Notes: generated by a model from the sequence alone, not told the origin. A stretch of 10,116 nucleotides of DNA from an uncultured Cetobacterium sp. (GCA_934085975.1 CAKOHT010000023.1:1-10116); one strand, 5' to 3'. Counted from the first letter of the stretch, positions 1-7,982 are shown. A program made the numbers and translations.

Positions 1-79
1 ATAAATTTAGTAGCTAAATCTTAGTTCTTACAATTTTTAAGGACAATTTCAAAAAATTATAATTTCCTAAATAATAATA

Positions 80-103
80 AAAAAAGGCTAAAAAGCCTTT
101 TTT
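80..103 (-). terminator. Rho-independent terminator of the OmpA-like lipoprotein gene
   Basis: A 10-bp perfect stem (80-89 with 94-103) closes a 4-base loop. Read on the minus strand it is AAAAAAGGCT, loop TTTT, AGCCTTTTTT, followed by more T-rich sequence. It begins 2 bases past the lipoprotein stop codon. The A and T runs on both sides mean it could also stop transcription entering from the left on the plus strand. Confidence 0.88.
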
Positions 104-105
104 AT

Positions 106-738
106 TTATTGCTGATAGATATTTATCTCCACTCTTCTATTTAATGCCTTACCTTCAGCTGTAGCATTTGAAGCAACTGGGTTTCTATCTCCGTATCCTA
201 TACTTGAAATTCTGCTTGGTGAAACCCCCTGAGCTGATAAATAGTTTGCTACACTTTGGGCTCTTTGCAATGATAAGTTCAAATTCGAATTAGGATTTCC
301 TGTGTTATCCGTATATCCTGAAACTTGAATTTTTGTTTCTGGATATTTATTCATAATATATGCTATTGAATTTAATGGTGCATAGAACCCTCCATTCAAA
401 ACGGCACTTCCACTTTTAAATGATGATTCTCCTGGCAATCTTAAATTTATGTTATCTTCGTTATTAGTAACTGTGATATTTGTACTATTCAGAGCATCTA
501 AAAACTCTTTGTACTGAGCATCCTTATATGCTCCCCATCCTAATCCTGCTAAAGCTCCAATTCCTGCTCCGATTAAAGTTCCCTTCGTATCTTTTCCAAC
601 TAACTGCCCTATTAAAGCTCCTGCAGCTGCTCCTGTTGCAGCTCCACTAGTTTTTTTATTTGTCGTTGTTGCTGAGCTACACGCTCCTAATAAAGATGTT
701 GTTAATAATAACATAGCAATTATTTTTTTGTTTCTCAT
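106..738 (-). CDS. OmpA-family peptidoglycan-binding lipoprotein with glycine-zipper segment
   Basis: A 210-aa outer-membrane lipoprotein, expected to tether the outer membrane to the cell wall. The N-terminus is a lipoprotein signal peptide: positive start (MRNKK), hydrophobic stretch, then lipobox LGAC with the lipidated Cys at residue 20. Residues about 32-70 are a Gly/Ala-rich zipper (GAATGAAAGALIG and GAGIGALAGLGWG) resembling glycine-zipper lipoproteins. Residues about 100-208 form an OmpA C-terminal domain. It has GYTDNTG at 141-147, LSLQRAQSVANYL at 155-167 and NRRVEI at 200-205. Asp144 and Arg159 have the 15-residue spacing of the diaminopimelate-binding pair known in OmpA domains. 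The ATG at 738 has AGGAGGA 7 bases upstream. The gene is monocistronic, with its own promoter and terminator. Whether it is an equivalent of Pal, YiaD or YfiB cannot be decided from the sequence alone. Confidence 0.93.
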   Translation of the reverse strand: MRNKKIIAMLLLTTSLLGACSSATTTNKKTSGAATGAAAGALIGQLVGKDTKGTLIGAGIGALAGLGWGAYKDAQYKEFLDALNSTNITVTNNEDNINLRLPGESSFKSGSAVLNGGFYAPLNSIAYIMNKYPETKIQVSGYTDNTGNPNSNLNLSLQRAQSVANYLSAQGVSPSRISSIGYGDRNPVASNATAEGKALNRRVEINIYQQ

Positions 739-771
739 TGTTGAATCCTCCTATAACTGATACTATATCCT

Positions 772-800
772 ATTATCTAATATCTCTACTCACATGTCAA
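772..800 (-). promoter_or_regulatory. Sigma-70-type promoter of the OmpA-like lipoprotein gene
   Basis: On the minus strand a perfect -35 TTGACA (800-795) is followed by a 17-base spacer and GATAAT (777-772). Transcription would start near 765, giving a leader of about 27 bases with AGGAGGA at 746-751 just before the ATG at 738. Near-consensus boxes and ideal spacing fit a highly expressed envelope protein. Confidence 0.75.
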
Positions 801-830
801 GAAACTACATTATTTTTTAGTATCTTTATT

Positions 831-2165
831 TTACTTTGCTCCCAGTGCTGCCATTGTGATGTAGTTATATGGTTGATTAAAATGAGGTAAGAAGAAAATA
901 TCTAATAATTTAATTTTATCTATTGTTACTTTTTCTTGTATTGCCAAAGAGAACATATGAATTCCCATAGAAATATCCTGTCTAGAAGCTATCTGAGCTC
1001 CTAAAACCCTTCTTGTAATTTTATCATAAACTATTTTTAAAAATACTTTTTCATTATCATGCTCTATAAATCCTGGTTTTTGTAAATCTGCAAACTCTGT
1101 AGATGTAGCCTCATATCCTAAATGTAAAGCTTTTTCTAGTGTTAATCCTGTTGAAACCATATTTAACCCATAGATTGAAATTCCATTTGATCCTTGAACC
1201 CCTATACTTTCAAGCTTAGTTCCACAAATATTGTGAGCTGCAACTATTCCTGAACGAACTGCATTTGTTGCCAAAGCTATATAGTTTGTATCCTCTATCG
1301 AATTATCATATATTGTTGCACAATCCCCGATAGCATAAACGTCATCTAAACTCGTTTTTTGAGTTAAGTCAACCTTATAAGCTCCATTTTTAAATAACTC
1401 TAATGAGTCTTTTCCCAATATATTATTTGGTGTAAATCCAACTGCTAAAATAACCATATCTGCTTTATATATCTTTTTATCAGTTACTACCTCCTCAACT
1501 CTATCTGTTCCTTTTAATTCCAAAACTTTTTCTTCGAAATTTACTTTTACTCCATTTTGTACTAGATTCTCTTTCATCATCTCTCTAAATTCTGAATCAT
1601 AATATCCCGATAAGCAACTATCACTTAAATCAACTAATTCAACATTTTTTCCACATCTTTGAAAAGCTTCAGCCAATTCAACTCCTATATATCCTGCTCC
1701 AATCACCACTATATTTTTTAATTCTTGATTTTCTAATTTTTTTATTACATCTTCAGCATGCTGATATAGTTTAACAAATTGTACATTTTTTAAATCTTCA
1801 CCCGGAATCGATAGCTCTATTGGTAATGAACCTGTTGACAATATCAATTTATCATAACTCTCTGATACTTCAACTCCATTCTTATTTACTCCATACACAA
1901 CTTTATTTTCAAAATCTACTTTTTTAATTTCAGTCTCCATATGAACTTTAGCACCATTACACTCTAATTTTTCCTTAGAAGAATAGAATAAACCTTCAGG
2001 TCCTGAAATTTGTTTTCCTATCCACAAAGCCATTCCGCATCCTAAAAAACTAATGTTTGAGTTTTTATCAAATACTACAACCTCTTCATTCGGATAGTTT
2101 GATAAAATTGTGTTGATTGCTGCTGTTCCAGCGTGATTTGCTCCAACTACTACTATTTTACTCAT
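831..2165 (-). CDS. nox: NADH oxidase, water-forming (FAD-dependent pyridine nucleotide-disulfide oxidoreductase family)
   Basis: A 444-aa cytosolic flavoenzyme predicted to oxidise NADH with O2, probably to water, which protects an anaerobe from oxygen and regenerates NAD+. The FAD-binding Rossmann motif GANHAG is at residues 8-13. The redox-active Cys43 sits in [13 protein letters not shown], the form seen in streptococcal and enterococcal Nox-2 rather than NADH peroxidase, and His11 is conserved. The NAD(H)-binding motif GAGYIG is at 156-161, the second FAD motif AIGDC at 278-282, and a C-terminal dimerisation domain ends with [19 protein letters not shown]. Length is normal for the family. 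The ATG at 2165 has AGGAGGC 7 bases upstream. It is a single gene with its own promoter, and no clear terminator lies between it and the lipoprotein gene. The related activities (CoA-disulfide reductase, H2O2-forming oxidase) are less likely but not excluded by sequence. Confidence 0.9.
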   Translation of the reverse strand: MSKIVVVGANHAGTAAINTILSNYPNEEVVVFDKNSNISFLGCGMALWIGKQISGPEGLFYSSKEKLECNGAKVHMETEIKKVDFENKVVYGVNKNGVEVSESYDKLILSTGSLPIELSIPGEDLKNVQFVKLYQHAEDVIKKLENQELKNIVVIGAGYIGVELAEAFQRCGKNVELVDLSDSCLSGYYDSEFREMMKENLVQNGVKVNFEEKVLELKGTDRVEEVVTDKKIYKADMVILAVGFTPNNILGKDSLELFKNGAYKVDLTQKTSLDDVYAIGDCATIYDNSIEDTNYIALATNAVRSGIVAAHNICGTKLESIGVQGSNGISIYGLNMVSTGLTLEKALHLGYEATSTEFADLQKPGFIEHDNEKVFLKIVYDKITRRVLGAQIASRQDISMGIHMFSLAIQEKVTIDKIKLLDIFFLPHFNQPYNYITMAALGAK

Positions 2166-2192
2166 TTCTCTTGCCTCCTAAAATTCATTTTA

Positions 2193-2209
2193 TTTGATAT
2201 TCAATCAAA
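2193..2209. promoter_or_regulatory. Inverted repeat at the nox transcription start, candidate operator
   Basis: TTTGAT (2193-2198), 5 bases, ATCAAA (2204-2209) is a perfect 6-bp inverted repeat. It abuts the nox -10 box and spans the likely start site, where a repressor would act. The half-sites resemble an FNR-type TTGAT/ATCAA box, but the spacer is 5 instead of 4, so the factor is not identified. Confidence 0.35.
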
Positions 2210-2237
2210 GTATACCTTTTCAGTATTGTAAAGTCAA
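2209..2237 (-). promoter_or_regulatory. Sigma-70-type promoter of the NADH oxidase gene
   Basis: Minus-strand -35 TTGACT (2237-2232), a 17-base spacer, and -10 TATACT (2214-2209). The start would fall near 2202, leaving a leader of about 37 bases with AGGAGGC at 2173-2179. Confidence 0.7.
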
Positions 2238-2337
2238 TTATTTTTAGAGTAAAATATAACCCATTATTCTAGTATTTTTTAATCAAAAAATAAAAAATAT
2301 TTGACAATTACACTATATATTTAGAAAAAACAAAAAA

Positions 2338-2351
2338 TGTTCTCGAGAACA
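2338..2351. promoter_or_regulatory. 14-bp perfect palindrome upstream of the transporter promoter
   Basis: TGTTCTCGAGAACA is a perfect palindrome in otherwise A-rich DNA. It ends 10 bases before the -35 box of the transporter promoter and is centred about 51 bases before the predicted start, a usual place for an activator. The regulator is unknown. Confidence 0.4.
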
Positions 2352-2360
2352 AAAAAAAGA

Positions 2361-2389
2361 TTGATAATTTAAAAAACTAATAGTATTAT
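2361..2389 (+). promoter_or_regulatory. Predicted promoter of the EamA transporter gene
   Basis: The -35 TTGATA (2361-2366), a 17-base spacer, and -10 TATTAT (2384-2389) fit a sigma-70-type promoter. The start would be near 2396, about 24 bases before the ATG, with GGAGG at 2409-2413 in between. Confidence 0.6.
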
Positions 2390-2404
2390 ATTTATAAATA
2401 CTAT
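2380..2404. promoter_or_regulatory. Inverted repeat over the transporter promoter -10, candidate operator
   Basis: ATAGTATT (2380-2387) and AATACTAT (2397-2404) are perfect 8-bp arms with a 9-base spacer. They cover the predicted -10 box and start site, so a repressor bound here would block transcription. In RNA only the 3' part would be present, which favours a DNA operator over an RNA hairpin. Confidence 0.4.
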
Positions 2405-2419
2405 ATTTGGAGGTTTTTA

Positions 2420-3352
2420 ATGAATAACGAATATTTAGTTAGAATTTTTTACATTATTCTAATGGAATTTGGATTTCCAATTATGAGATTTATGAGTATG
2501 AATTTTGAAACAATTAATAATAATGCAGTTAGATTTCTTTCTGGAGGAATACTCTTTATCTTAATTTGTTTATTTAAATTTAGAAAAGAATTAAAAAAGA
2601 TACTCGAAACACCTACCATAATTTTTAAACTTTTATTATTAGGAATATTTATGACTGGAAATATGTATTTTGTTATAAATGGATTAAAAAACACATCAGC
2701 ATTAGCTGGAAGTATTTTTGGTATTTTAGCAATGCCATTAGCTATTCTTACGGCTGCGATTTTTTATAAAGATGAAAGAGAGCGGATTAAAAATAAAAAT
2801 TTTTATATAGGAAGTTTTTTAGCAATAATAGGGTCTTTAATTTTTGTTATTTATGGAAATAAAAATAGTAATAGTACTGATTTTATTAAAGGAGCCATGT
2901 TTTTAGGAACAGCAATTTTTATACAATCCATTCAAAATCTAATTGTAAAGAATGTAGCTAAAAAATTACATGCAATAGTTATAAGTGCTTCAACAGCAAC
3001 TCTATCGGGATTAATTTATTTGACACTAGCTATTAATACTGGAAAAATTATTCAACTTAAAGAAGTTGGGACCGGTTTATTAGTTGGATTAAGTTTAGCA
3101 GGAATTTATGGAATGTTAACAGGAATGTTAATGGCTTTTTATATAGTTCAAAAACAAGGAGTTGTTGTTTTTAATATAATTCAATTAATAATACCTTTGT
3201 CAACAGCTATTGTGGGTTATTTTACATTAGGAGAAAAAATAAGTTTAAATCAAGGTATTGGAGCTTTAATAGTTATTAGTGGATGTATTGTTGCTCTAAA
3301 AAAAGTGAAAAAGGAGGAGAAAGAAAAATGTATAAAGTTGGAATCATTATAA
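2420..3352 (+). CDS. EamA/DMT-superfamily transporter, 10 predicted membrane segments
   Basis: A 310-aa inner-membrane protein of the drug/metabolite transporter superfamily, built from two EamA repeats (about residues 5-145 and 155-294) with roughly ten hydrophobic segments. The second repeat ends in the typical LGEKISLNQGIGALIVISGCIVAL followed by a Lys-rich cytosolic tail. Substrates in this superfamily include amino acids, sugars and metabolites, and nothing here narrows the choice. The ATG at 2420 has GGAGG 6 bases upstream. Its last 25 bases overlap the start of the next ORF, and its tail KKEEKEK is encoded by that gene's ribosome binding site. The neighbouring oxidoreductase remnant suggests that the pair once handled a common small substrate (inference). 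Confidence 0.88.
   Translation: MNNEYLVRIFYIILMEFGFPIMRFMSMNFETINNNAVRFLSGGILFILICLFKFRKELKKILETPTIIFKLLLLGIFMTGNMYFVINGLKNTSALAGSIFGILAMPLAILTAAIFYKDERERIKNKNFYIGSFLAIIGSLIFVIYGNKNSNSTDFIKGAMFLGTAIFIQSIQNLIVKNVAKKLHAIVISASTATLSGLIYLTLAINTGKIIQLKEVGTGLLVGLSLAGIYGMLTGMLMAFYIVQKQGVVVFNIIQLIIPLSTAIVGYFTLGEKISLNQGIGALIVISGCIVALKKVKKEEKEKCIKLESL
3311..3318 (+). promoter_or_regulatory. Ribosome binding site that fixes the start of the oxidoreductase remnant
   Basis: AAGGAGGA lies 9 bases before the ATG at 3328, inside the end of the transporter gene. This makes 3328 the start, not the in-frame ATG at 3283, which has no such site and would add an atypical MYCCSKKSEKG extension. Confidence 0.8.
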
Positions 3353-3678
3353 AATCTTATGAAAATATTGCTAAAACTAATATATTAGGAGAAAATGGTC
3401 GAATAAAACTATATAATAATGGACTGGCTTATGATTTATACCAATATTCAACAGAAATTAATACAGCGGGTACTAATTATGAATCTTTAAAATTAATAAA
3501 AACTCAACAAAAAAATAACGAAAATGAAAGAATGATAGAAGCTATTTTAGATATAATAAATTGTTTAGAAAATGGAGGAGAACCATTAGCAAATGGAACT
3601 TCATCATATAATTCAATAAAAATTATAGAGGGAATTAAAAGTTCAGATAAAGTAAAAAATTTAATAAAATTCGTTTAG
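3328..3678 (+). pseudogene. Gfo/Idh/MocA-family oxidoreductase remnant with internal deletion
   Basis: This 116-codon ORF begins MYKVGII, the usual first beta strand of a Gfo/Idh/MocA Rossmann domain, normally followed by a GxGxxG loop. Here it passes straight to a piece that reads like the family's C-terminal domain: NILGENGRIKLYNNG at about 18-32, then ILDIINCLENGGEPLANG at 73-90 and SYNSIKIIEGIKSSDK at 93-108. These match the usual pattern of a glycine-containing strand, an acidic helix with ENG-EPL-DG, and a final helix. Family members are about 320-370 aa, so over 200 codons, including the NAD-binding loop and the EKP catalytic region, appear lost in one in-frame event near 3349. The product cannot be a working dehydrogenase. 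The ATG and its AAGGAGGA site are intact, so a small protein could still be made. Confidence 0.65.
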
Positions 3679-3698
3679 AAAAAACTTTCTCAAATTTT

Positions 3699-3723
3699 GA
3701 GAGTGTTTAAATCTTTGTGTAAA
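3699..3723. repeat. Left terminal inverted repeat of the IS256-family element
   Basis: It starts GAGAGTG and ends TTTGTGTAAA. The last ten bases are identical to the inner part of the other end read on the opposite strand. Overall 18 of 25 positions match. It is the transposase 3'-end side of the element. Confidence 0.75.
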
Positions 3724-4774
3724 CCTCAGTAATTTTTCTAGATTAATAGATCTAATATTTTTTAATTTTAATTCTCTAAGATCTGGTGGATATTTAAAAA
3801 AACTCGATAGTTCATGCCAATTAGCTCGCCAAGATCCTATTGCTTTACCCCATTTTTCTTCAAATTTATCTAGGTTACCAAGCGCTATTTCTTCTGTAGT
3901 TGCTTTGTAAACTTCTTTTAAGTCTGATGTAAAAGATTTTAAATCTTTGTAACTTACAAATCTTGTTGAATTTCTAATTTGATGGACTATATACATTTTT
4001 GTATCTCTGTATATGGATATACTGCTTGTATAGCTTCAGAAAAACCTTTTAAATTATCAATAGAAATAATTAAAATGTCTTCAACTCCTCTATTTCTGAT
4101 TTCAGTTAAAACACTTAACCAATATTTGGAGCTTTCATTAGCCCCTATCCAAAGTCCCAGAACTTCTTTTGTTCCATTAATTTTTACTCCAATAGCAACA
4201 TAAACTGCTTTTTTAACAACTTGATTATCTTGTTTAACATTAAAATGGATTGCATCCATATAGACGCATAAAGCCTTTGTAGTGGTCTTCCTTGCCATTG
4301 TTTAGCAATTGGAAGCACTTTATCAGTAATCTTTGATACTAAGCTAGGAGACGCATCAAATCCATATATATCTTTAATATGATCTTGAATATCACGCGTA
4401 GTCATTCCCTTAGCATACATTGAAAGTATTTTATCTTCAATAGAAGAAATATCATTTTCATACTTTTTAACAACTTTAGGTTCAAAAATTCCCTCTCTAT
4501 CTCTGGGAATATCGACAACAAATTCTCCATCAGAAGCAGTAATAGTTTTAGGATAATAACCATTTCTAGAGTTTGTAGTCTCTTTATTCTGGTAATCATA
4601 TTTTGAGTATCCTAACTCATCCTCGATTTCAGCTTCAAGTATAGATTGAACAGTATCAGCCATTAAATCCTTGAGAATTTCTTGCAATTCTTTAGCAGTT
4701 TTAGGTTGATATTCTGCGAGAAAATCTTGAATAACTTTTTTTCTAGATTCAGAAACAATTCTTTTTCTTGCCAT
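3724..4774 (-). pseudogene. IS256-family transposase, broken by two frameshifts and a 3' truncation
   Basis: The start is sound: ATG at 4774 with AGGAGG 6 bases upstream, and 170 in-frame codons (MARKRIVSESRKKVIQDFLA through LPIAKQWQGRPLQRLYA). Near 4263-4267 the frame slips by one base and continues as YMDAIHFNVKQDNQ through IDNLKGFSEAIQAVYP to IQKCI, which contains the first two DDE aspartates (in MDAIH and SIDNL). A stop at 3987-3989 follows an extra TA in a TATATA run. The next frame continues with VHQIRNSTRFVSYKDL through ELSSFFKYPPDLREL. After that the family's TTNxIE segment, with the third catalytic acid, and the roughly 75 following residues are not recognisable. Three separate lesions make this transposase non-functional, so any further movement would need a transposase from another copy. 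Confidence 0.88.
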
Positions 4775-4784
4775 AAAAAACCTC

Positions 4785-4817
4785 CTAGATTTTAATGATA
4801 TTACATCATTAATCTAG
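4785..4817 (-). promoter_or_regulatory. Hairpin in the transposase leader next to its ribosome binding site
   Basis: On the minus strand CTAGATTAATGAT and ATCATTAAAATCTAG can pair with a 2-base bulge (arms 4785-4799 and 4805-4817). The stem reaches into the first bases of the transposase AGGAGG site (4781-4786). Leader hairpins of this sort in insertion sequences limit translation from transcripts that read in from outside. That role is inferred here. Confidence 0.5.
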
Positions 4818-4834
4818 AAGGTCTGCAATTATTA

Positions 4835-4859
4835 TTTACACAAAATTATTTATACTCCC
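4835..4859. repeat. Right terminal inverted repeat of the IS256-family element
   Basis: It reads TTTACACAAA to ATACTCCC on the plus strand, the inverted counterpart of 3699-3723 with 18 of 25 matches. It is the transposase 5'-end side and lies 30 bases beyond the hsdR stop codon. Confidence 0.75.
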
Positions 4860-4889
4860 GTTAAAGATGTGAGTCGCTGGCTTTTATTC

Positions 4890-7800
4890 CTACATTACAC
4901 TCTCTTCACACATTACCTTAGCTTGTTTTAACACAAGTTCTGTTGCATCCTCTGTGTCTTCTGGAGGATAACCAAACTTTTTAAGAAGTCTTCTTATAGA
5001 TGTCCTCATCTTAGCTTGTACACTCTCTTTATCATACCAATCTATAGTCATATTTTTTCTAATAGTTCCTGTCAGCTCTTTTGTTATCTGTACCAGTATA
5101 TCATCACCTAACATCTCTTTTACTTTTTCATCACGAGTTAAAGCATCATAGAAAGCTACCTCATCCTCTGTTAAACCAAGTGAATCACCCTCTTTATGAG
5201 TCTCCATAAACTCCTTAGCCATCCTTATAAGTTCTTCCATTATCTCTAAACTTGTTAAAACCTTATTTCTATAAGAACTCATAGATTTTTGAAGTCTTTC
5301 TGAAAACTTTTCAGCCACCACTAGATTTTTTCTACTAGAGTATTTAATCTTACCCTCTATTAGTTTTCTTAACATCTCAACAGCTAAGTTTTTATACTTT
5401 ATCTTCTCAACCTCTTTTAGAAACTCATCTGAAAGAATAGATATATCTGGATTATTAAGTCCTAACTGTGAATAAACATCTATAACATCTTCAGATATAA
5501 TCGTCTTAGCCATAAGTGAAGCTATCTTTTCATTTATCTGAGCCTGAGTTAGTTTTTTAGGATTCTCTCCTTTATCCTCAGTTTCTAACTTAATAACACT
5601 AGCTTTAACAGCTTTAAAGTAACTTATCTCATCATTTAAAGCCTGTCCATCACGAGTTGTTATACATAGAGAATGAGCCTTAGCCAGTGCTAAAACATTA
5701 TCAATAAATCTTTTCTTAATTCCGGGGTCATCATTTTCAAAACCTAAGATGTAATCCATACCCTCTATAATAATTCTAGCACGCTCTAAAGCACTACTGC
5801 TTTTATATTTTGAATAATCAAAGTGATGGAATATCTCTTTTACAATCTCATAGTGTTCAATCATAAGTGCCACAGCTTTTTCTGTATCTACTCCAGTGCA
5901 CTTTTGATCATTTGGTGTATATTGTCTTAGTGCTTTTTTAAGTGCATCTCCTATTCCAATATAGTCTACAACTAGGCCACCAGTTTTATCTTTGTATACT
6001 CTATTTACCCTTGCAATAGCTTGCATTAAGTTGTGTCCTACCATAGGTTTATCAATATATATAGTATGCATTGATGGAACGTCAAACCCTGTTAGCCACA
6101 TATCACGAACTATAACAATCTCTAACTCGTCACTGTCATCTTTCATTCTATTAGCAAGCTCTTCTCTTTCCTGCTTTGTAGTAAAGTGTTGTTTAAACTC
6201 CATGGGGTCTTTACTAATATCACTTGTCATAACAACTTTTATTTTTCCCTTAGTCTTATCTTCATTATGCCACTCTGGTCTTAAACTTACAATCTCGTTA
6301 TATAAATCCACACATATTTTACGAGACATAGCTACTATCATACATTTACCAAAGGCGTTATCTCTTCTCATCTCCCAGTGTTCTATAAAATCCTCTGCCA
6401 AAGTTCTTATTCTATTTTGAGAACCGATAATAGCTTCTATTTTTGTAATATCTTTTTTAGTACGTTCAACAGTCATTTTCTCTTGACCTTCCATAATCTC
6501 TTCAAACTCACCATCAAGTTCAGATAAAACAGGATATGGAATGTCTAGCTTTATAAATCTATTTTCATAATAGATTTTAACAGTAGCTCCATCTTCAACA
6601 GCTCTTGTCATATCGTAAGTATCTATATAGTCACCAAATACAGCAGTTGTAGATTTATCATCAAAGTCTATGGGAGTTCCTGTAAATCCAATATAATTTG
6701 CATTGGGAAGTGCATCACGAATATGTTTAGCATAACCGTATTTACTATTTCCATCTACATCCATTTTAGCATCTAAACCATACTGTGATCTATGAGCCTC
6801 ATCAGCTATAATATATATGTCATTTCTAGTACTAATAACCTCTACAATCTCTCCAGATTTAGGAGCAAACTTCTGTATTGTAGAAAATATTATACCACCA
6901 CTACTTACATTTAGTAGTTCTTTTAATCTGTCTTTATCGTCTGCTTGTTTTGGTGTCTCTATTAGATAACTTTGAGCTTTTGAGAAAGTTCCAAAAAGTT
7001 GATTATCCAAGTCATTTCTATCAGTTAAAACTATAACTGTTGGATTATTAAACTTTTTCATAAGTTGCCCTGTATAAAATGTCATAGTTAGAGATTTCCC
7101 ACTACCTTGAGTATGCCAAACAACACCGATTTTTCCATCATTGCTACGAGCATCTGCTGTCTTTTCCAGTGCTTTTTTTATGGCAAAGAACTGGTGATAC
7201 TGAGCTAATATCTTTATCTTTTCATTTTTACTTTGAAGAAACAGGATATAGTCATGAGTTAATTCTAATACTCTTTCCTTAGATAGCATTCCACGAGTTA
7301 AAACTTCCATCATTAAAGAGTTTGTATCTGCTATACTAACTCCATCAATACTTCTAAAACTCATAAATCTTTCTTCGGTTGACGATATAGTTCCAGCTTT
7401 TGCATTAACTCCATCACTTATAACGATAAAAGAGTTATATTTAAAAAGATCTGTAATCTCATATTTGTATCTTTCAATTTGAGTATATGCTTCTTTTATA
7501 CCTACATTGTCATTACTTAGAGATTTTAACTCTATAACTACAAGAGGTAGTCCATTGATAAATAGGATTATATCTGGTCTACGTTTAGATTTTCCCACTA
7601 TTGTAAATTGATTTATAGCTTGAAACTCATTTTTTTTAATATTTTTAAAATCTATTAAATATACTTTTCCACCAGAACGTTTGTTCCCATCTTTGTCTTT
7701 ATACTCTCCTACATCCACTCCATTGACTAGCATATTATGAAACTCTTCATTGCTTCTAATCAAGTTAGGATGTGAAAGCAATATTACTTTTCTAATAGCT

Positions 7801-7982
7801 TCCTCTTTAGCTGAAGATGGCATCTCTTTATTTATGTTATAAACTACTTCTCTTAAATTCTCTTCTAATACTACTGAATGATAGTCATCTCTTTCTAGTT
7901 TTCTACCATCAATACATTCCCATCCCAAAGATTCTAATATTTCAAGATAGGCTACTTCTAATTCATCCTCTGTAAAATTCAT
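4890..7982 (-). CDS. hsdR: Type I restriction enzyme, R (restriction/translocation) subunit HsdR
   Basis: The motor and nuclease subunit of a type I restriction-modification complex. It joins HsdM and HsdS, translocates DNA with ATP and cuts unmodified foreign DNA. Numbering below counts from a GTG four codons upstream. The PD-(D/E)xK nuclease has Pro140-Asp141 and ELK at 155-157, followed by the QxxxY motif (Gln172-Tyr176) typical of HsdR. The SF2 motor shows Walker A TQGSGKS at 295-301, DEAH at 398-401, GFTGTP at 436-441, WLTGFD at 633-638 and QAIARVNR at 658-665. A helical C-terminal region follows. About 1030 aa is normal, and no lesion is seen. I chose the ATG at 7982 (MNFTEDELEVAYLEIL, a usual HsdR start, with GGGGG 5 bases upstream). 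The in-frame GTG at 7994 is possible but has no such site. It starts 14 bases after the hepT stop, so translation is probably coupled. No terminator is visible before the insertion sequence 30 bases downstream. Confidence 0.95.
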   Translation of the reverse strand: MNFTEDELEVAYLEILESLGWECIDGRKLERDDYHSVVLEENLREVVYNINKEMPSSAKEEAIRKVILLSHPNLIRSNEEFHNMLVNGVDVGEYKDKDGNKRSGGKVYLIDFKNIKKNEFQAINQFTIVGKSKRRPDIILFINGLPLVVIELKSLSNDNVGIKEAYTQIERYKYEITDLFKYNSFIVISDGVNAKAGTISSTEERFMSFRSIDGVSIADTNSLMMEVLTRGMLSKERVLELTHDYILFLQSKNEKIKILAQYHQFFAIKKALEKTADARSNDGKIGVVWHTQGSGKSLTMTFYTGQLMKKFNNPTVIVLTDRNDLDNQLFGTFSKAQSYLIETPKQADDKDRLKELLNVSSGGIIFSTIQKFAPKSGEIVEVISTRNDIYIIADEAHRSQYGLDAKMDVDGNSKYGYAKHIRDALPNANYIGFTGTPIDFDDKSTTAVFGDYIDTYDMTRAVEDGATVKIYYENRFIKLDIPYPVLSELDGEFEEIMEGQEKMTVERTKKDITKIEAIIGSQNRIRTLAEDFIEHWEMRRDNAFGKCMIVAMSRKICVDLYNEIVSLRPEWHNEDKTKGKIKVVMTSDISKDPMEFKQHFTTKQEREELANRMKDDSDELEIVIVRDMWLTGFDVPSMHTIYIDKPMVGHNLMQAIARVNRVYKDKTGGLVVDYIGIGDALKKALRQYTPNDQKCTGVDTEKAVALMIEHYEIVKEIFHHFDYSKYKSSSALERARIIIEGMDYILGFENDDPGIKKRFIDNVLALAKAHSLCITTRDGQALNDEISYFKAVKASVIKLETEDKGENPKKLTQAQINEKIASLMAKTIISEDVIDVYSQLGLNNPDISILSDEFLKEVEKIKYKNLAVEMLRKLIEGKIKYSSRKNLVVAEKFSERLQKSMSSYRNKVLTSLEIMEELIRMAKEFMETHKEGDSLGLTEDEVAFYDALTRDEKVKEMLGDDILVQITKELTGTIRKNMTIDWYDKESVQAKMRTSIRRLLKKFGYPPEDTEDATELVLKQAKVMCEESVM

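Larger units (their letters stand above)
3699..4859 (-). mobile_element. Degenerate IS256-family insertion sequence
   Basis: An insertion sequence of about 1161 bp bounded by imperfect 25-bp terminal inverted repeats (3699-3723 and 4835-4859, 18 of 25 positions matching). It carries an IS256-type transposase read on the minus strand. Intact IS256-family elements are usually about 1.3 kb, and here the 3' end of the transposase gene is missing. The bases flanking the two ends (3690-3698 and 4860-4868) share no 8-9 bp duplication, so one flank has probably been rearranged or deleted since insertion. The element starts 20 bases after the oxidoreductase remnant and ends 30 bases after the hsdR stop. 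Confidence 0.85.

Noticed and set aside
1..79. Small inverted repeat TTTAG-TAG-CTAAA at the left edge
   Set aside because: Five-base arms in AT-rich DNA are expected by chance. No gene or promoter could be supported in this stretch.
801..830. Possible terminator after nox
   Set aside because: Only short imperfect arms (ACTA/TAGT with a long loop) and no T run after them on the minus strand.
2301..2306. A perfect TTGACA on the plus strand that could be a -35 box
   Set aside because: No acceptable -10 box lies 16-18 bases downstream. The TATATA after it is only 7 bases away. The pair at 2361/2384 is better spaced and nearer the gene.
2449..2694. 81-codon minus-strand ORF opposite the transporter
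   Set aside because: It is an antisense shadow of a well-supported membrane protein gene, with Ile/Asn-rich composition and no start signal.
3283..3327. In-frame upstream ATG giving a 131-aa version of the oxidoreductase remnant
   Set aside because: It has no ribosome binding site, lies deep inside the transporter gene and adds an atypical extension. The ATG at 3328 has AAGGAGGA and starts with the family's usual MYKVGII.
3979..4203. 74-codon plus-strand ORF within the insertion sequence
   Set aside because: It lies opposite the recognisable transposase DDE region and has no independent support.
4402..4599. 65-codon minus-strand ORF inside the transposase
   Set aside because: It is a shifted frame of the intact N-terminal part of the transposase, and the composition is meaningless as a protein.
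5992..6420. 142-codon plus-strand ORF inside hsdR
   Set aside because: It is antisense to the motor domain of hsdR, which is clearly coding there. It has no binding site or recognisable domain.
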